From Thalassovita mediterranea (GTDB taxonomy: Bacteria > Pseudomonadota > Alphaproteobacteria > Rhodobacterales > Rhodobacteraceae): 64,000 nt of DNA. Position 1 is the first letter of the stretch, and each line of letters begins with the position of its first letter. This document shows, piece by piece, positions 26,796-35,871 of this stretch. The notes beneath the pieces were generated by a model that worked only from the letters and a program-made list of their open reading frames with translations, did no database searches and had not been told where the DNA came from. The DNA is taken from positions 1 through 64,000 of the forward strand of contig NZ_CYSF01000015.1 of assembly GCF_001458435.1 (NCBI RefSeq), given 5' to 3'. Position numbers and translations under genes: made by a program.

Positions 26796-26879
26796 GATTA
26801 ATCTACCTTCGCGCGTCCTGTTTCATTTGGTTCTATAGGCGCCATACAGCCCCGTCAAACCTCTGCCCTGAACCGTGGG

Positions 26880-27500
26880 TCACATATTCTCGATAAAACA
26901 CTCAACAGAATCGGCGATCTGTTCAGACGTCGCTTCGCGGCGATAGAACTCTGCAAATCCTGTCTCTGGGAACATGAGATAGGTGAAGGTAGAGTGGTCG
27001 ACCAGATAATATTCGTTGTCCCCATCCTCAGGCAGTTGTTTTTTATAGTAAGTTTTATAGGCCTTTGAGGCCACTTTCACCTGTTCAGGACTGCCGGTCA
27101 GGCCCACCATACGCGGGTGCATGTAGCTGGCATAATCGCTTACTGTTTCGGGGGTATCCCGTTCAGGATCCACCGAGATGAAGACCGAATTGATCGTGTG
27201 ACCACGCTCTTCCAGCATGGTGACGGCCTCACCGTTGCGCGCCGCGTCAAAGGGGCACACATCAGGGCAGAAGGTGTAGCCGAAATAAACCAGCGTCGGC
27301 GCGGTGATCACGTCCTTATCGGTCACAGTTTGCCCATCAGCATTCACCAATTCAAATGGCCCGCCAATCGCCCCGCCTGCAACAGAGGAGGTGCGGCACT
27401 CTGCCAAGGCGTCGCCTGTGCGCATCGTGGCATAATATGTGCCGCCCAACAGGGCGAGTGCAGCAACAGCAGCGGTCGAAGCAATCAAGGCGCGGTTCAT
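26880..27500 (-). CDS. senC: SCO1/SenC copper chaperone
   Basis: 206-residue membrane-anchored thioredoxin-fold protein that delivers copper to the CuA site of cytochrome c oxidase. One N-terminal helix (about 5-24) anchors it. The copper ligands are C78 and C82 (F-C-P-D-V-C) and H169 (V-D-H-S-T). The Rhodobacter counterpart, PrrC, also modulates RegB signalling. It lies between regA and regB, 84 bases upstream of regA on the same strand, and starts after an AAAGGA site. Confidence 0.95.
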   Translation of the reverse strand: MNRALIASTAAVAALALLGGTYYATMRTGDALAECRTSSVAGGAIGGPFELVNADGQTVTDKDVITAPTLVYFGYTFCPDVCPFDAARNGEAVTMLEERGHTINSVFISVDPERDTPETVSDYASYMHPRMVGLTGSPEQVKVASKAYKTYYKKQLPEDGDNEYYLVDHSTFTYLMFPETGFAEFYRREATSEQIADSVECFIENM

Positions 27501-27597
27501 TTGGTTTTCCTTTATGGGTACTGCAACTTATGTTTGATCTTAGGTGCATATTTAACAGCTGCTGACAAAGATCAACGGGACGAAGGCGCGCAGGTAC

Positions 27598-28998
27598 ATG
27601 ACAGACGGCGGATTTGACATCCTCAAGGATCACAATCGCGGCAACTGGATCAAGTTGCGCACAATCACATTGCTGCGTTGGGGCGCGATTTGCGGTCAGT
27701 TGATCGCCATTCTGGTGGCGCAACAGGTTCTGAATCTGGATCTGGAAATCGGCCTTTGTCTGTTGGTGATATCCGTATCGGTGATTGGCAACCTTGTTGC
27801 GATGTCTATCTTCCCAGAGGCTAAGCGACTGACAGAAAACGAAAACCTGCTTATGGTTCTCTTTGATCTGGTCCAGCTTTTACTGCTTCTTTATCTAACC
27901 GGCGGTTTGCACAATCCGTTTTCTATCCTGATCCTTGGGCCTGTTGTGGTGTCGGCATCAGCATTTTCAACAAAGGCCACGATTTTTCTAGGCGTCACCA
28001 CGTTGCTGGCGGTGACACTGCTGACCGAGTTTCACCTGCCGCTTCGCTTACAAAGTGGTGAGGTGTTGCAGGTGCCGGATATCTTTGTTTTTGGAAACTG
28101 GATGGCGATTGTCATCGCTGTTGTGTTTCTGGGCGTCTATGCACGGCGCGTCACGGCTGAAATGCACGCGATGTCCGACGCTTTGCAGGCCACCTATATG
28201 GCACTGAGTCGGGAACAAAAACTAACCGATATCGGCGGTGTCGTTGCTGCGGCCGCACATGAGTTGGGCACGCCTCTGGCCACCATCAAACTGACCAGCG
28301 CCGAGTTGATCGAAGACCTAGACGATCGACCCGACCTACAAGAAGATGCCCGCCTGATCCGCGAACAGGCCGATCGCTGCCGCGACATCATGCGGTCTAT
28401 GGGGCGCGCCGGCAAAGATGACCTGCATCTGAAACGCGCCCCGCTAGAAGCCGTCCTGCGCGAAGCAGCTGAACCACATATGGGCCGTGGCAAAACAGTA
28501 CATTTCGAAATCAATTCGGACACAGACGCGCCCCAAAGTCAGCCCATCGTTCTGCGCCGCCCCGAAGTGATCCACGGTTTGCGAAACCTGATCCAGAACG
28601 GCGTCGACTTTGCCGCCAGTCAGGTTTGGGTCGAGGCCGAATGGTCCGCAAAACACATTTCTGTGCGTATTATGGATGACGGCAACGGCTATCCACCGCA
28701 CTTGATCGGTCGGATCGGCGACCCGCTGATGCGGCGACGCAGACAGACCGACAGCACCCAACAACGTCCTGAATACGAAGGTATGGGCTTGGGGCTGTTC
28801 ATCGCCAAAACCTTGCTTGAACGATCCGGCGCCGAACTAATTTTTGCGAACGCAAGTGACCCCGCCGCCCCGCCGCACCCTGCCATACAAAAACGCGGTG
28901 CAGTGGTAGAGGTCCTGTGGCCGCGTGCCAAGATCGATGGAACCCCAGACAAAGGTGAAGATGGCTATTTGGGCCCCAACCAACCGCTAGAAATCTGA
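27598..28998 (+). CDS. regB: Redox sensor histidine kinase RegB (PrrB)
   Basis: 466-residue membrane kinase for RegA. About six membrane helices fill residues 30-185. The ubiquinone-binding heptapeptide G-G-L-H-N-P-F is at 102-108. The H-box H-E-L-G-T-P-L carries the phosphorylated H221, and the redox-active cysteine is C261 (D-R-C-R-D-I-M). The ATP-binding domain with G-M-G-L-G-L-F-I-A lies in the last 110 residues. Every known redox-sensing element is thus present, so it should respond to quinone pool and thiol state. Confidence 0.96.
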   Translation: MTDGGFDILKDHNRGNWIKLRTITLLRWGAICGQLIAILVAQQVLNLDLEIGLCLLVISVSVIGNLVAMSIFPEAKRLTENENLLMVLFDLVQLLLLLYLTGGLHNPFSILILGPVVVSASAFSTKATIFLGVTTLLAVTLLTEFHLPLRLQSGEVLQVPDIFVFGNWMAIVIAVVFLGVYARRVTAEMHAMSDALQATYMALSREQKLTDIGGVVAAAAHELGTPLATIKLTSAELIEDLDDRPDLQEDARLIREQADRCRDIMRSMGRAGKDDLHLKRAPLEAVLREAAEPHMGRGKTVHFEINSDTDAPQSQPIVLRRPEVIHGLRNLIQNGVDFAASQVWVEAEWSAKHISVRIMDDGNGYPPHLIGRIGDPLMRRRRQTDSTQQRPEYEGMGLGLFIAKTLLERSGAELIFANASDPAAPPHPAIQKRGAVVEVLWPRAKIDGTPDKGEDGYLGPNQPLEI

Positions 28999-29124
28999 GG
29001 GTATCAGGTAATCCGGTCCACAATACGCGCGGCATTGGAAAGTTAACCTTTTGTTAACCTTCAAGACACAACCCTAGTACGGGCCTGTTGCAGGCCTAGC
29101 TTGGGCAATCTTGGAGGCACCGCA

Positions 29125-30738
29125 GTGATTACACTTGCCGATATCGTAATTATCGGAACCACTTCGTTGGCAACCTCTGCTCTGGCGTATTTAGCGATGC
29201 GGCGGGCACCTTCTGCGACGACTGCGGCTGTAAATTCTACTGAAACTTGCGCGGTATTTCTGTTCGACGGCGAGGTCCTGATCGACACCAATCAAGAGGG
29301 AGAGGTTTTTTTAACCTCATTCGGTGTGGCAAACCGAAACTGGACCACAGTGTACCAAGTGCTTTCTCTTCGCTTTCCGACCATGCCCATTCATCAGCCA
29401 GACACGCCGGTTCTGTTGCCGATGATCCTAGAGTCACAGGATGCAGGCAGCACATCGCGCCTCTACATTGAGCAGGCAGGAGAACGCATTCGCCTGCGCC
29501 TGAAAGAAACCCCCATCGCCCCGCGCAGTGTGACCGATCTATACCGCCAGCGCGGTTGGGAAGGGCAACTTAGCCGGCTGCGCAACGCGGTAAACAACGC
29601 CCCCTATCCGATTTGGCAAACCACCACCAATGGCCGCATTCTTTGGGCAAATACCGCTTATCAAAACCTGATGGAGGCCTGCGATCAAAACATCACGCAA
29701 GATGCGCAGGGGGTACACTATCCAAATTTGTTCCAATTGCCGGGACGCGGCTGTTTGCAACGCGACCGTTACCGCGCCTGTGTCGCGCTGGCACCCGGTC
29801 AGGAAACCCTATGGTACGAAATCAACGCGGTGCGCAGTGAACTGCATACAATGCACTACGCCACTGACATCAATGCCATCGTCCAAAGTGAAAAGACGCA
29901 GCGCGAATTTGTGCAGACACTGACCAAAACCTTTGCGCAGCTATCCATTGGGTTGGCGGTGTTTGATCGCAAACGAGAACTGACACTGTTCAATCCAGCC
30001 CTCACCGATCTGACAGGTCTGGCACCAGCCTTTCTTGCTTCAAAACCCAGCTTGCGCAGCCTGTTTGACGCCCTGAGGGACGCCCAGATGATGCCTGAAC
30101 CACGCGACTACCAAAGCTGGCACGAGAACCTTGATGCCCTGACGGACGCGGCACTGGATGGGCGGTATACGGAAACCTGGAACCTCCCAACGGGCCAGAT
30201 GTATCGGATTTCCGGCCGCCCGCATCCTGACGGGGCGATCGTATTTCTCTTCGAAGACATCAGCGCAGAAATGTCGCTAAACCGGCGGTTCCGCGCAGAT
30301 ATGCAGCTGAACCAATCCGTACTTGATCAATACACACATCCAATCGCCGTGTTTTCTGCAAATGGTACGCTACACCTTAAAAATGCCGCCTATGACGCCC
30401 AGTGGCCCATGCCAGATGACATCCGTGATGGGGCCATTCAAATTGATCAACGACCAGAGCAGATCACCGATCTGATGCACAATATATCCCGCTGGCAGAA
30501 ACATGATGCGAATGGGATCGATTGGCACGCATTGACCGCACAGGTTGCAGAAATCGGGCCAGAGGTACTATCCGGGTGTCACGTCACGCTGGACGATGGC
30601 ACACCACGCTCAATCTGGGTGCGCAAATTGCCGGACGGGGCAACACTGATCTGTTTCGGGATCAACGGATCACATGCTCAATTGGTGAAATCCGCCCAGC
30701 GCCAAGCCATTGGTGAAACGGCCTCTTGCAGCGACTGA
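29125..30738 (+). CDS. Membrane-anchored multi-PAS protein without a kinase domain
   Basis: 537 residues from a GTG eight bases after a GGAGG site. A single N-terminal helix (about 1-22) anchors it. A non-PAS region follows to about 150, then at least two or three PAS-like domains of the PAS_7 type (near 150-260, 270-390 and 395-510), with A-P-Y-P-I-W-Q-T and L-S-I-G-L-A-V-F-D-R-K-R-E-L signatures. No H-box, ATPase, GGDEF or EAL domain is visible. It therefore may be an adaptor or a signalling protein that has lost its output domain. It overlaps the region leading into tsaE. Confidence 0.8.
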   Translation: MITLADIVIIGTTSLATSALAYLAMRRAPSATTAAVNSTETCAVFLFDGEVLIDTNQEGEVFLTSFGVANRNWTTVYQVLSLRFPTMPIHQPDTPVLLPMILESQDAGSTSRLYIEQAGERIRLRLKETPIAPRSVTDLYRQRGWEGQLSRLRNAVNNAPYPIWQTTTNGRILWANTAYQNLMEACDQNITQDAQGVHYPNLFQLPGRGCLQRDRYRACVALAPGQETLWYEINAVRSELHTMHYATDINAIVQSEKTQREFVQTLTKTFAQLSIGLAVFDRKRELTLFNPALTDLTGLAPAFLASKPSLRSLFDALRDAQMMPEPRDYQSWHENLDALTDAALDGRYTETWNLPTGQMYRISGRPHPDGAIVFLFEDISAEMSLNRRFRADMQLNQSVLDQYTHPIAVFSANGTLHLKNAAYDAQWPMPDDIRDGAIQIDQRPEQITDLMHNISRWQKHDANGIDWHALTAQVAEIGPEVLSGCHVTLDDGTPRSIWVRKLPDGATLICFGINGSHAQLVKSAQRQAIGETASCSD

Positions 30739-30760
30739 CGCAACCGATATTGTTGTGACC

Positions 30761-31234
30761 ATGCTGTCCCTACACCTCCCTTCGGCTGAGGCCACCGCCG
30801 ATCTGGCGCGCCACCTCGCCCCCCGTCTGCGCCCCGGCGATACCCTCTTGCTGGAGGGTGGGATCGGCGCCGGAAAAACCCATTTTGCCCGCAGCTTGAT
30901 TCAATCCCTGATGGCAGACGTAGAGGATATCCCATCCCCCACCTTTACGCTGGTACAGGTCTATGACGGGCCTGAATTTGACGGGCAGGGATGCGAAATT
31001 TGGCACAGCGACCTCTACCGATTGTCCGATCCAGATGAGGCGGTCGAATTAGGGCTGGAAGAGGCCTTTGAAACCGCGATCTGTCTGGTGGAATGGCCCG
31101 ACCGATTGGCGGAACTGGCGCCCGAAAATGCCCTGCACATGGCGTTTTCTGTGGCCGACGAAGAGGCGCGCGATCTGGTGCTGACGTGGCAGGATGCCCG
31201 TTGGGATGCACGGCTGGACGGGATCAAACCATGA
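30761..31234 (+). CDS. tsaE: tRNA threonylcarbamoyladenosine biosynthesis ATPase TsaE
   Basis: 157-residue P-loop protein needed for t6A37 formation with TsaB-TsaD. Walker A is G-G-I-G-A-G-K-T (residues 33-40), followed by S-P-T-F-T-L-V and the conserved H-S-D-L-Y-R-L. The ATG chosen aligns with the usual family length; an upstream GTG at 30710 would overlap the PAS gene. It precedes amgK with an ATGA overlap, and this tsaE-amgK-murU order is widespread in Alphaproteobacteria. Confidence 0.93.
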   Translation: MLSLHLPSAEATADLARHLAPRLRPGDTLLLEGGIGAGKTHFARSLIQSLMADVEDIPSPTFTLVQVYDGPEFDGQGCEIWHSDLYRLSDPDEAVELGLEEAFETAICLVEWPDRLAELAPENALHMAFSVADEEARDLVLTWQDARWDARLDGIKP

Positions 31235-32238
31235 CCCGCAGCATCCCCGCGTTTCTGGCCACAACCGACTGGGCAGATGCCACACGCCGCCCACTGGCAG
31301 GCGATGCCTCAAACCGGCGCTACGAACGTCTGCATATGGGCGACAGCTCCGCCGTCCTGATGGACGCCCCGCCAGATCGTGGCGAAGACGTGCGTCCCTT
31401 TGTGCAAATCGCCGGCCACCTCAACGCGCTTGGCCTGTCGGCGCCTGCAATCCTCGCTGCAGATCCCGAAAACGGCTTCCTCCTGCTGGAGGATTTCGGC
31501 GACGCCCTGCTGGCACGTTTAGTGGCTGATGATCCGGCGGTGCAGATCCCGCTCTACACCGCTGCAACGGATGTGTTGATCACCCTGCACCGCTCACCAG
31601 CGCCCGCGGGGGTGGAGGCATTTACCCCCACCGTCATGTCCGATCTGATCGCGCCCCTATGGGATTGGTATCTGGGCCAAGGCACAGTGCAGCCCCAGCT
31701 GCAGAAGCAGTTTTCGACCCTATTCCTGCCTATATTGCAGCAATACGCCAACAACACCTCGGTCATGATCCTGCGCGATTATCATGCGGAAAACTTGATC
31801 CACCTGCCGGATCGTGCAGGCGCGGCGCAGATGGGCCTGCTGGATTTTCAGGACGCCAAAGCCGGGCATGTGGCCTATGATCTCGTCTCCCTCCTCCAGG
31901 ATGCGCGCCGCGATGTGGCGCCGGAGGTCGAGGCACAGATGATCGACCATTACCTGTCCGAAACGGGCATCGAGCGCGACAGTTTCACCGCCGCCTACGC
32001 CACGCTGGGCCTACAACGCAACCTGCGCATCCTTGGTGTGTTGACCCGACTGTGTCTGCATGGCGGCAAGGCACATTACGTCGATTTTCTGCCCCGCGTC
32101 TGGGGCTATGTCCTGCGCGATCTGGACCACCCTGCGCTCGCCCCATTGGCGCCGTTTCTGATCCAAAACCTGCCCGCGGCGACCCCTGAGTATTGCGCCA
32201 CATTGAAAGCGAAGGCCGGAACATGTCCAACGCCCTGA
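31231..32238 (+). CDS. amgK: Anomeric N-acetylmuramate/N-acetylglucosamine kinase AmgK
   Basis: 335-residue aminoglycoside-phosphotransferase-fold kinase that phosphorylates the anomeric position of MurNAc recovered from peptidoglycan. The catalytic loop is D183-Y-H185-A-E-N188, with the metal-binding D205 in L-D-F-Q-D. The next gene encodes the MurU-type uridylyltransferase, which together bypasses de novo UDP-MurNAc synthesis and can give intrinsic fosfomycin tolerance in known systems. General annotators would call it only an APH-family phosphotransferase; the context supports AmgK. Confidence 0.88.
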   Translation: MTRSIPAFLATTDWADATRRPLAGDASNRRYERLHMGDSSAVLMDAPPDRGEDVRPFVQIAGHLNALGLSAPAILAADPENGFLLLEDFGDALLARLVADDPAVQIPLYTAATDVLITLHRSPAPAGVEAFTPTVMSDLIAPLWDWYLGQGTVQPQLQKQFSTLFLPILQQYANNTSVMILRDYHAENLIHLPDRAGAAQMGLLDFQDAKAGHVAYDLVSLLQDARRDVAPEVEAQMIDHYLSETGIERDSFTAAYATLGLQRNLRILGVLTRLCLHGGKAHYVDFLPRVWGYVLRDLDHPALAPLAPFLIQNLPAATPEYCATLKAKAGTCPTP

Positions 32239-32930
32239 TGTCTGATCGAATGCCCGATACCGTCATGCTCTTCGCCGCCGGATTTGGCACCCGCATGGGC
32301 GCGCTGACCGCTGATCGCCCGAAGCCGTTGGTGCCGGTGAACGGCCGCGCGCTGATTGATCATGCGCTGGATCTGGTGGACAGCGCTGGCGTGCCCAACA
32401 CCGTGGTCAACCTGCACTATCGCGGGCAAATGATCCGCGATCATCTGGTAGGGCGAGAGATCACCTTTGCCGAAGAGCCAGAGATCCTTGAAACCGGCGG
32501 TGGACTGAAGGCCGCGCTGTCGCTTATCGGAGCCGGGCCGGTATTAACCCTCAACTCTGACGCGATATGGCAGGGGCCGAATCCGATTGAGATGCTGCGC
32601 GCCGCATGGGACCCCGAAACGATGGACGCGCTGATGGTGCTGATCCCGCCCGCGCAGGCGCGTGGCTATCAAGGGCAGGGCGATTTTCACCGCGCTGACA
32701 ATGGCCAGCTGACCCGTGGTGCACGCGCGATTTACGGCGGCGTACAAATCCTGAAAACCGATGGTCTGGCGTTGATCGATCAGACGGCGTTTTCGCTGAA
32801 CCTGCTGTGGGATCAGATGCTGGGGGCAGGGCGCCTCTACGGCATCACCTACCCCGGCACATGGTGCGATGTCGGCAATCCCGCCGGCCTGAAATTGGCC
32901 GAGCAGATGTTGGAGGATACCGATGTTTAA
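32223..32930 (+). CDS. murU: N-acetylmuramate alpha-1-phosphate uridylyltransferase MurU
   Basis: 235-residue nucleotidyltransferase converting MurNAc-1-phosphate to UDP-MurNAc in the recycling shunt. The signature A-A-G-F-G-T-R-M with downstream R-P-K-P-L-V-P-V is near residues 13-35. Two starts are possible: the ATG at 32223 with an AAGG-type site, or the ATG at 32238 overlapping the amgK stop. The gene is coupled to amgK and overlaps addB by eight bases. Confidence 0.88.
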   Translation: MSNALMSDRMPDTVMLFAAGFGTRMGALTADRPKPLVPVNGRALIDHALDLVDSAGVPNTVVNLHYRGQMIRDHLVGREITFAEEPEILETGGGLKAALSLIGAGPVLTLNSDAIWQGPNPIEMLRAAWDPETMDALMVLIPPAQARGYQGQGDFHRADNGQLTRGARAIYGGVQILKTDGLALIDQTAFSLNLLWDQMLGAGRLYGITYPGTWCDVGNPAGLKLAEQMLEDTDV

Positions 32931-35871
32931 GCCCAGCGATCGCCCCCGCGTCTATGGCGTGCCCTCTGGCGCGGACTTCCCCAAAACGCTGGTGCAAGGA
33001 TTGATGACCCGCACCGATCCCGCGCAGCCAGAGGCATTGGCCAGCGCCCATGTGCTGGTGAACTCCACCCGTATGGCGCGGCGGGTGCGGCAGGTCTTTG
33101 ACGCTGGCCCCGCGCTACTGCTGCCACGTCTGGGTTTGGTAACCGATCCTGCCCGCACACTTGATAGCGCCCGCGCATTGCCTGACCTGCCCGACGCCGT
33201 ATCGCCCCTGCGTCGCCGTTTGGAACTGACACAGCTGGTGTCGCAACTACTGGACAGTCAGCCAGATCTGGCGCCGCGTGCCTCTCTCTATGATCTGTCG
33301 GACAGTCTGGCCGCCCTGCTGGATGAAATGCACGGCGAAGGCGTTGAACCCGACGCGCTGCGCCAGCTGGATGTCAGCGATGAAAGCGGCCACTGGCAGC
33401 GCGCGCTCAGCTTTCTGGATATTGTGCAGCACTATTTCAGCGACACGTTAGAGGCACCGGATAAGGGAACCCGCGCCCGGATGATGGTAAACGCGCTGGC
33501 CGATCACTGGACCGTCGCGCCGCCAGAGCATCCGCTGATCATCGCGGGATCGACAGGGTCGCGCGGCACCACCATGTTGCTGATGAAGGCGGTGGCGAAA
33601 CTGCCGCAAGGGGCCATCGTGTTGCCCGGATTTGATTTCGACATGTCACCGCAGGGCTGGGCGGACCTAAAGGACGCGCTAACTAGCGAGGATCACCCAC
33701 AATACCGCTACGCCAAACTGCTGGATGAGCTGGACCTGACCCCGCAAGAGGTGGAGCCATGGCACGGCCACCACGCCCCCAGCGTGGCCCGCAACAAGCT
33801 GGTGTCACTGGCCCTACGCCCCGCCCCCGTGACCGATCAATGGTTGGAAGAGGGGCCAAAGCTGGAGCATCTGGCTGACGCATTTGCCAATGTCACATTG
33901 GTCGAGGCGCAATCGCAACGCGACGAAGCGCTGGCCATTGCCCTGCGCCTGCGACAAGCGGCGGAGGAGGGCACAACCGCCGCGCTCATCACCCCTGATC
34001 GGATGCTGACCCGTCAGGTCAGCGCCGCGCTCAGTCGTTGGAATATCACACCGGACGACAGTGCAGGTATCCCACTGCAACTGACCGCGCCGGGGCGGTT
34101 CCTGCGCCATGTTTCGGCTCTATTCCACCGTAAATTGACGTCCGAGGCCTTGCTGGTCCTATTGATGCACCCGCTGTGTCACACCGGCGGCGCTCGCGGT
34201 CAGCACCTGCTATTAACGCGTGAGCTGGAACTGATGATCCGTCGCCGCGGCATGCCGTTTCCTGATGCCGAGGTACTGCGCACTTGGGCCATCGCACGCG
34301 ATGAAGAGATGGCGGAGCCTTGGGTCAACTGGATCATCGAGTGTTTCCTCAACCGTGATGAAGGCGGCAAGCAGATGCTGGCGCAGCATCTGGATGCGCA
34401 CCTGACGCTGGCCGAACAAATCGCCGCCGGCTGCGCCCCTGAACGCGATAGCGAGTTGTGGCAGGAACAACCGGGCCGCGCCGCGCGTGCCACCGTTGAT
34501 CGCTTGCTAGAGGATGCCGATGCGGGCGGCGAACTGTCGCCGCTGGATTACGCCGATCTGTTCGGCGCGGTGCTGTCGCAGGGCGAATTGCGCAACCCTG
34601 ATGAACCGCATCCGAACATCCTGATCTGGGGCACGCTGGAGGCCCGCGTTCAGGGCGCTGATCTGGTCATTCTGGGTGGTTTGAATGAGGCCGCTTGGCC
34701 GGAAGTGCCCAGTCCCGATCCGTGGCTCAACCGCAAAATGCGCCATGATGCGGGCCTGTTGCTGCCGGAACGGCGAATTGGCCTGTCGGCGCATGATTTC
34801 CAACAGGCGATTGGCGCGCCAGAGGTGTGGCTGACACGTTCGGTCCGATCCGATGATGCGGAAACCGTACCATCACGATGGCTGAACCGGATGGTGAACC
34901 TGATGACCGGCCTGCCGAAACAGGGCGGCGTTGACGCGCTAGATGACGCCCGTTCACGCGGCCAAGACTGGCTGGCCATGGCGCGCAAACTGGAGGAGCC
35001 GGGCAAAACCGCCCCCGCCCCGCGCCCCTCGCCCCGTCCGCCTGTTGCCGCACGTCCGCGCAAACTGTCAGTGACCGAAATTCAGCGCCTGATCCGCGAC
35101 CCTTATGCGATCTACGCCAAACATGTGCTGCGCCTGCGTCCGCTGGACCCGCTGATGCGCGCGCCGGATGCGCTGCTGCGCGGGATCGTTACCCACACGG
35201 TGCTGGAACAATTCATCGACGACACACAGGCCGACCCTGCCCATATGACCGCCGACCATCTGCGCAGCCTGACGGGTGCGATCCTTGCCGAAAACGTGCC
35301 ATGGCCTGATACCCGCACCCTGTGGGAGGCGCGCATTCACCGCATCGCCGATTGGTTCGTCGCAACCGAGGTCGAACGCCGCAAACGTGCCACGCCGACG
35401 TATTTTGAGGAGAAGGGCGAGCTGCGCCTGAAGGATCAGGATTTCACCCTGACCGCCCGCGCCGACCGGATTGATATCGACGATATGGGCCGCGCCCACA
35501 TCTATGACTACAAAACCGGCACGCCCCCCACGGCCAAGGCGCAGATCGCCTTTAACAAACAGTTGCTGCTAGAGGCAGCGATGGTCAGTCAGGGCGCCTT
35601 TGAAAAGCTGGGCTTTGCCGATGTGTCCCGCGCGCTGTTCATCGGTCTGGGTGCCAAACCGGCCGAGGTCTACGCGCCCCTAGACGATGAACCGGTCGAG
35701 CGTGTCTGGGAGAAGTTTGAAAAGCTGATCACCCGCTATTTCGACCCCACACAGGGCTACACCGCGCGGCGTGCGCTGTTCAAAGATGATGATTTTGCCG
35801 AATATGACCAGCTGTCGCGCTTTGGCGAATGGGATGTGACCAGCACATCAGAGGCGGAGGATCTGTCATGA
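32923..35871 (+). CDS. addB: Double-strand break repair protein AddB
   Basis: 982-residue subunit of the AddAB helicase-nuclease, which resects double-strand DNA ends for RecA loading. The N-terminal half is an inactivated helicase-like region without a Walker A motif, as usual in alphaproteobacterial AddB. The C-terminal RecB-type nuclease domain shows L-R-G-I-V-T-H, then T-A-R-A-D-R-I-D and D-Y-K-T-G (about 860-866), giving the active-site Asp and Lys. The stop overlaps the addA start. Confidence 0.95.
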   Translation: MFKPSDRPRVYGVPSGADFPKTLVQGLMTRTDPAQPEALASAHVLVNSTRMARRVRQVFDAGPALLLPRLGLVTDPARTLDSARALPDLPDAVSPLRRRLELTQLVSQLLDSQPDLAPRASLYDLSDSLAALLDEMHGEGVEPDALRQLDVSDESGHWQRALSFLDIVQHYFSDTLEAPDKGTRARMMVNALADHWTVAPPEHPLIIAGSTGSRGTTMLLMKAVAKLPQGAIVLPGFDFDMSPQGWADLKDALTSEDHPQYRYAKLLDELDLTPQEVEPWHGHHAPSVARNKLVSLALRPAPVTDQWLEEGPKLEHLADAFANVTLVEAQSQRDEALAIALRLRQAAEEGTTAALITPDRMLTRQVSAALSRWNITPDDSAGIPLQLTAPGRFLRHVSALFHRKLTSEALLVLLMHPLCHTGGARGQHLLLTRELELMIRRRGMPFPDAEVLRTWAIARDEEMAEPWVNWIIECFLNRDEGGKQMLAQHLDAHLTLAEQIAAGCAPERDSELWQEQPGRAARATVDRLLEDADAGGELSPLDYADLFGAVLSQGELRNPDEPHPNILIWGTLEARVQGADLVILGGLNEAAWPEVPSPDPWLNRKMRHDAGLLLPERRIGLSAHDFQQAIGAPEVWLTRSVRSDDAETVPSRWLNRMVNLMTGLPKQGGVDALDDARSRGQDWLAMARKLEEPGKTAPAPRPSPRPPVAARPRKLSVTEIQRLIRDPYAIYAKHVLRLRPLDPLMRAPDALLRGIVTHTVLEQFIDDTQADPAHMTADHLRSLTGAILAENVPWPDTRTLWEARIHRIADWFVATEVERRKRATPTYFEEKGELRLKDQDFTLTARADRIDIDDMGRAHIYDYKTGTPPTAKAQIAFNKQLLLEAAMVSQGAFEKLGFADVSRALFIGLGAKPAEVYAPLDDEPVERVWEKFEKLITRYFDPTQGYTARRALFKDDDFAEYDQLSRFGEWDVTSTSEAEDLS

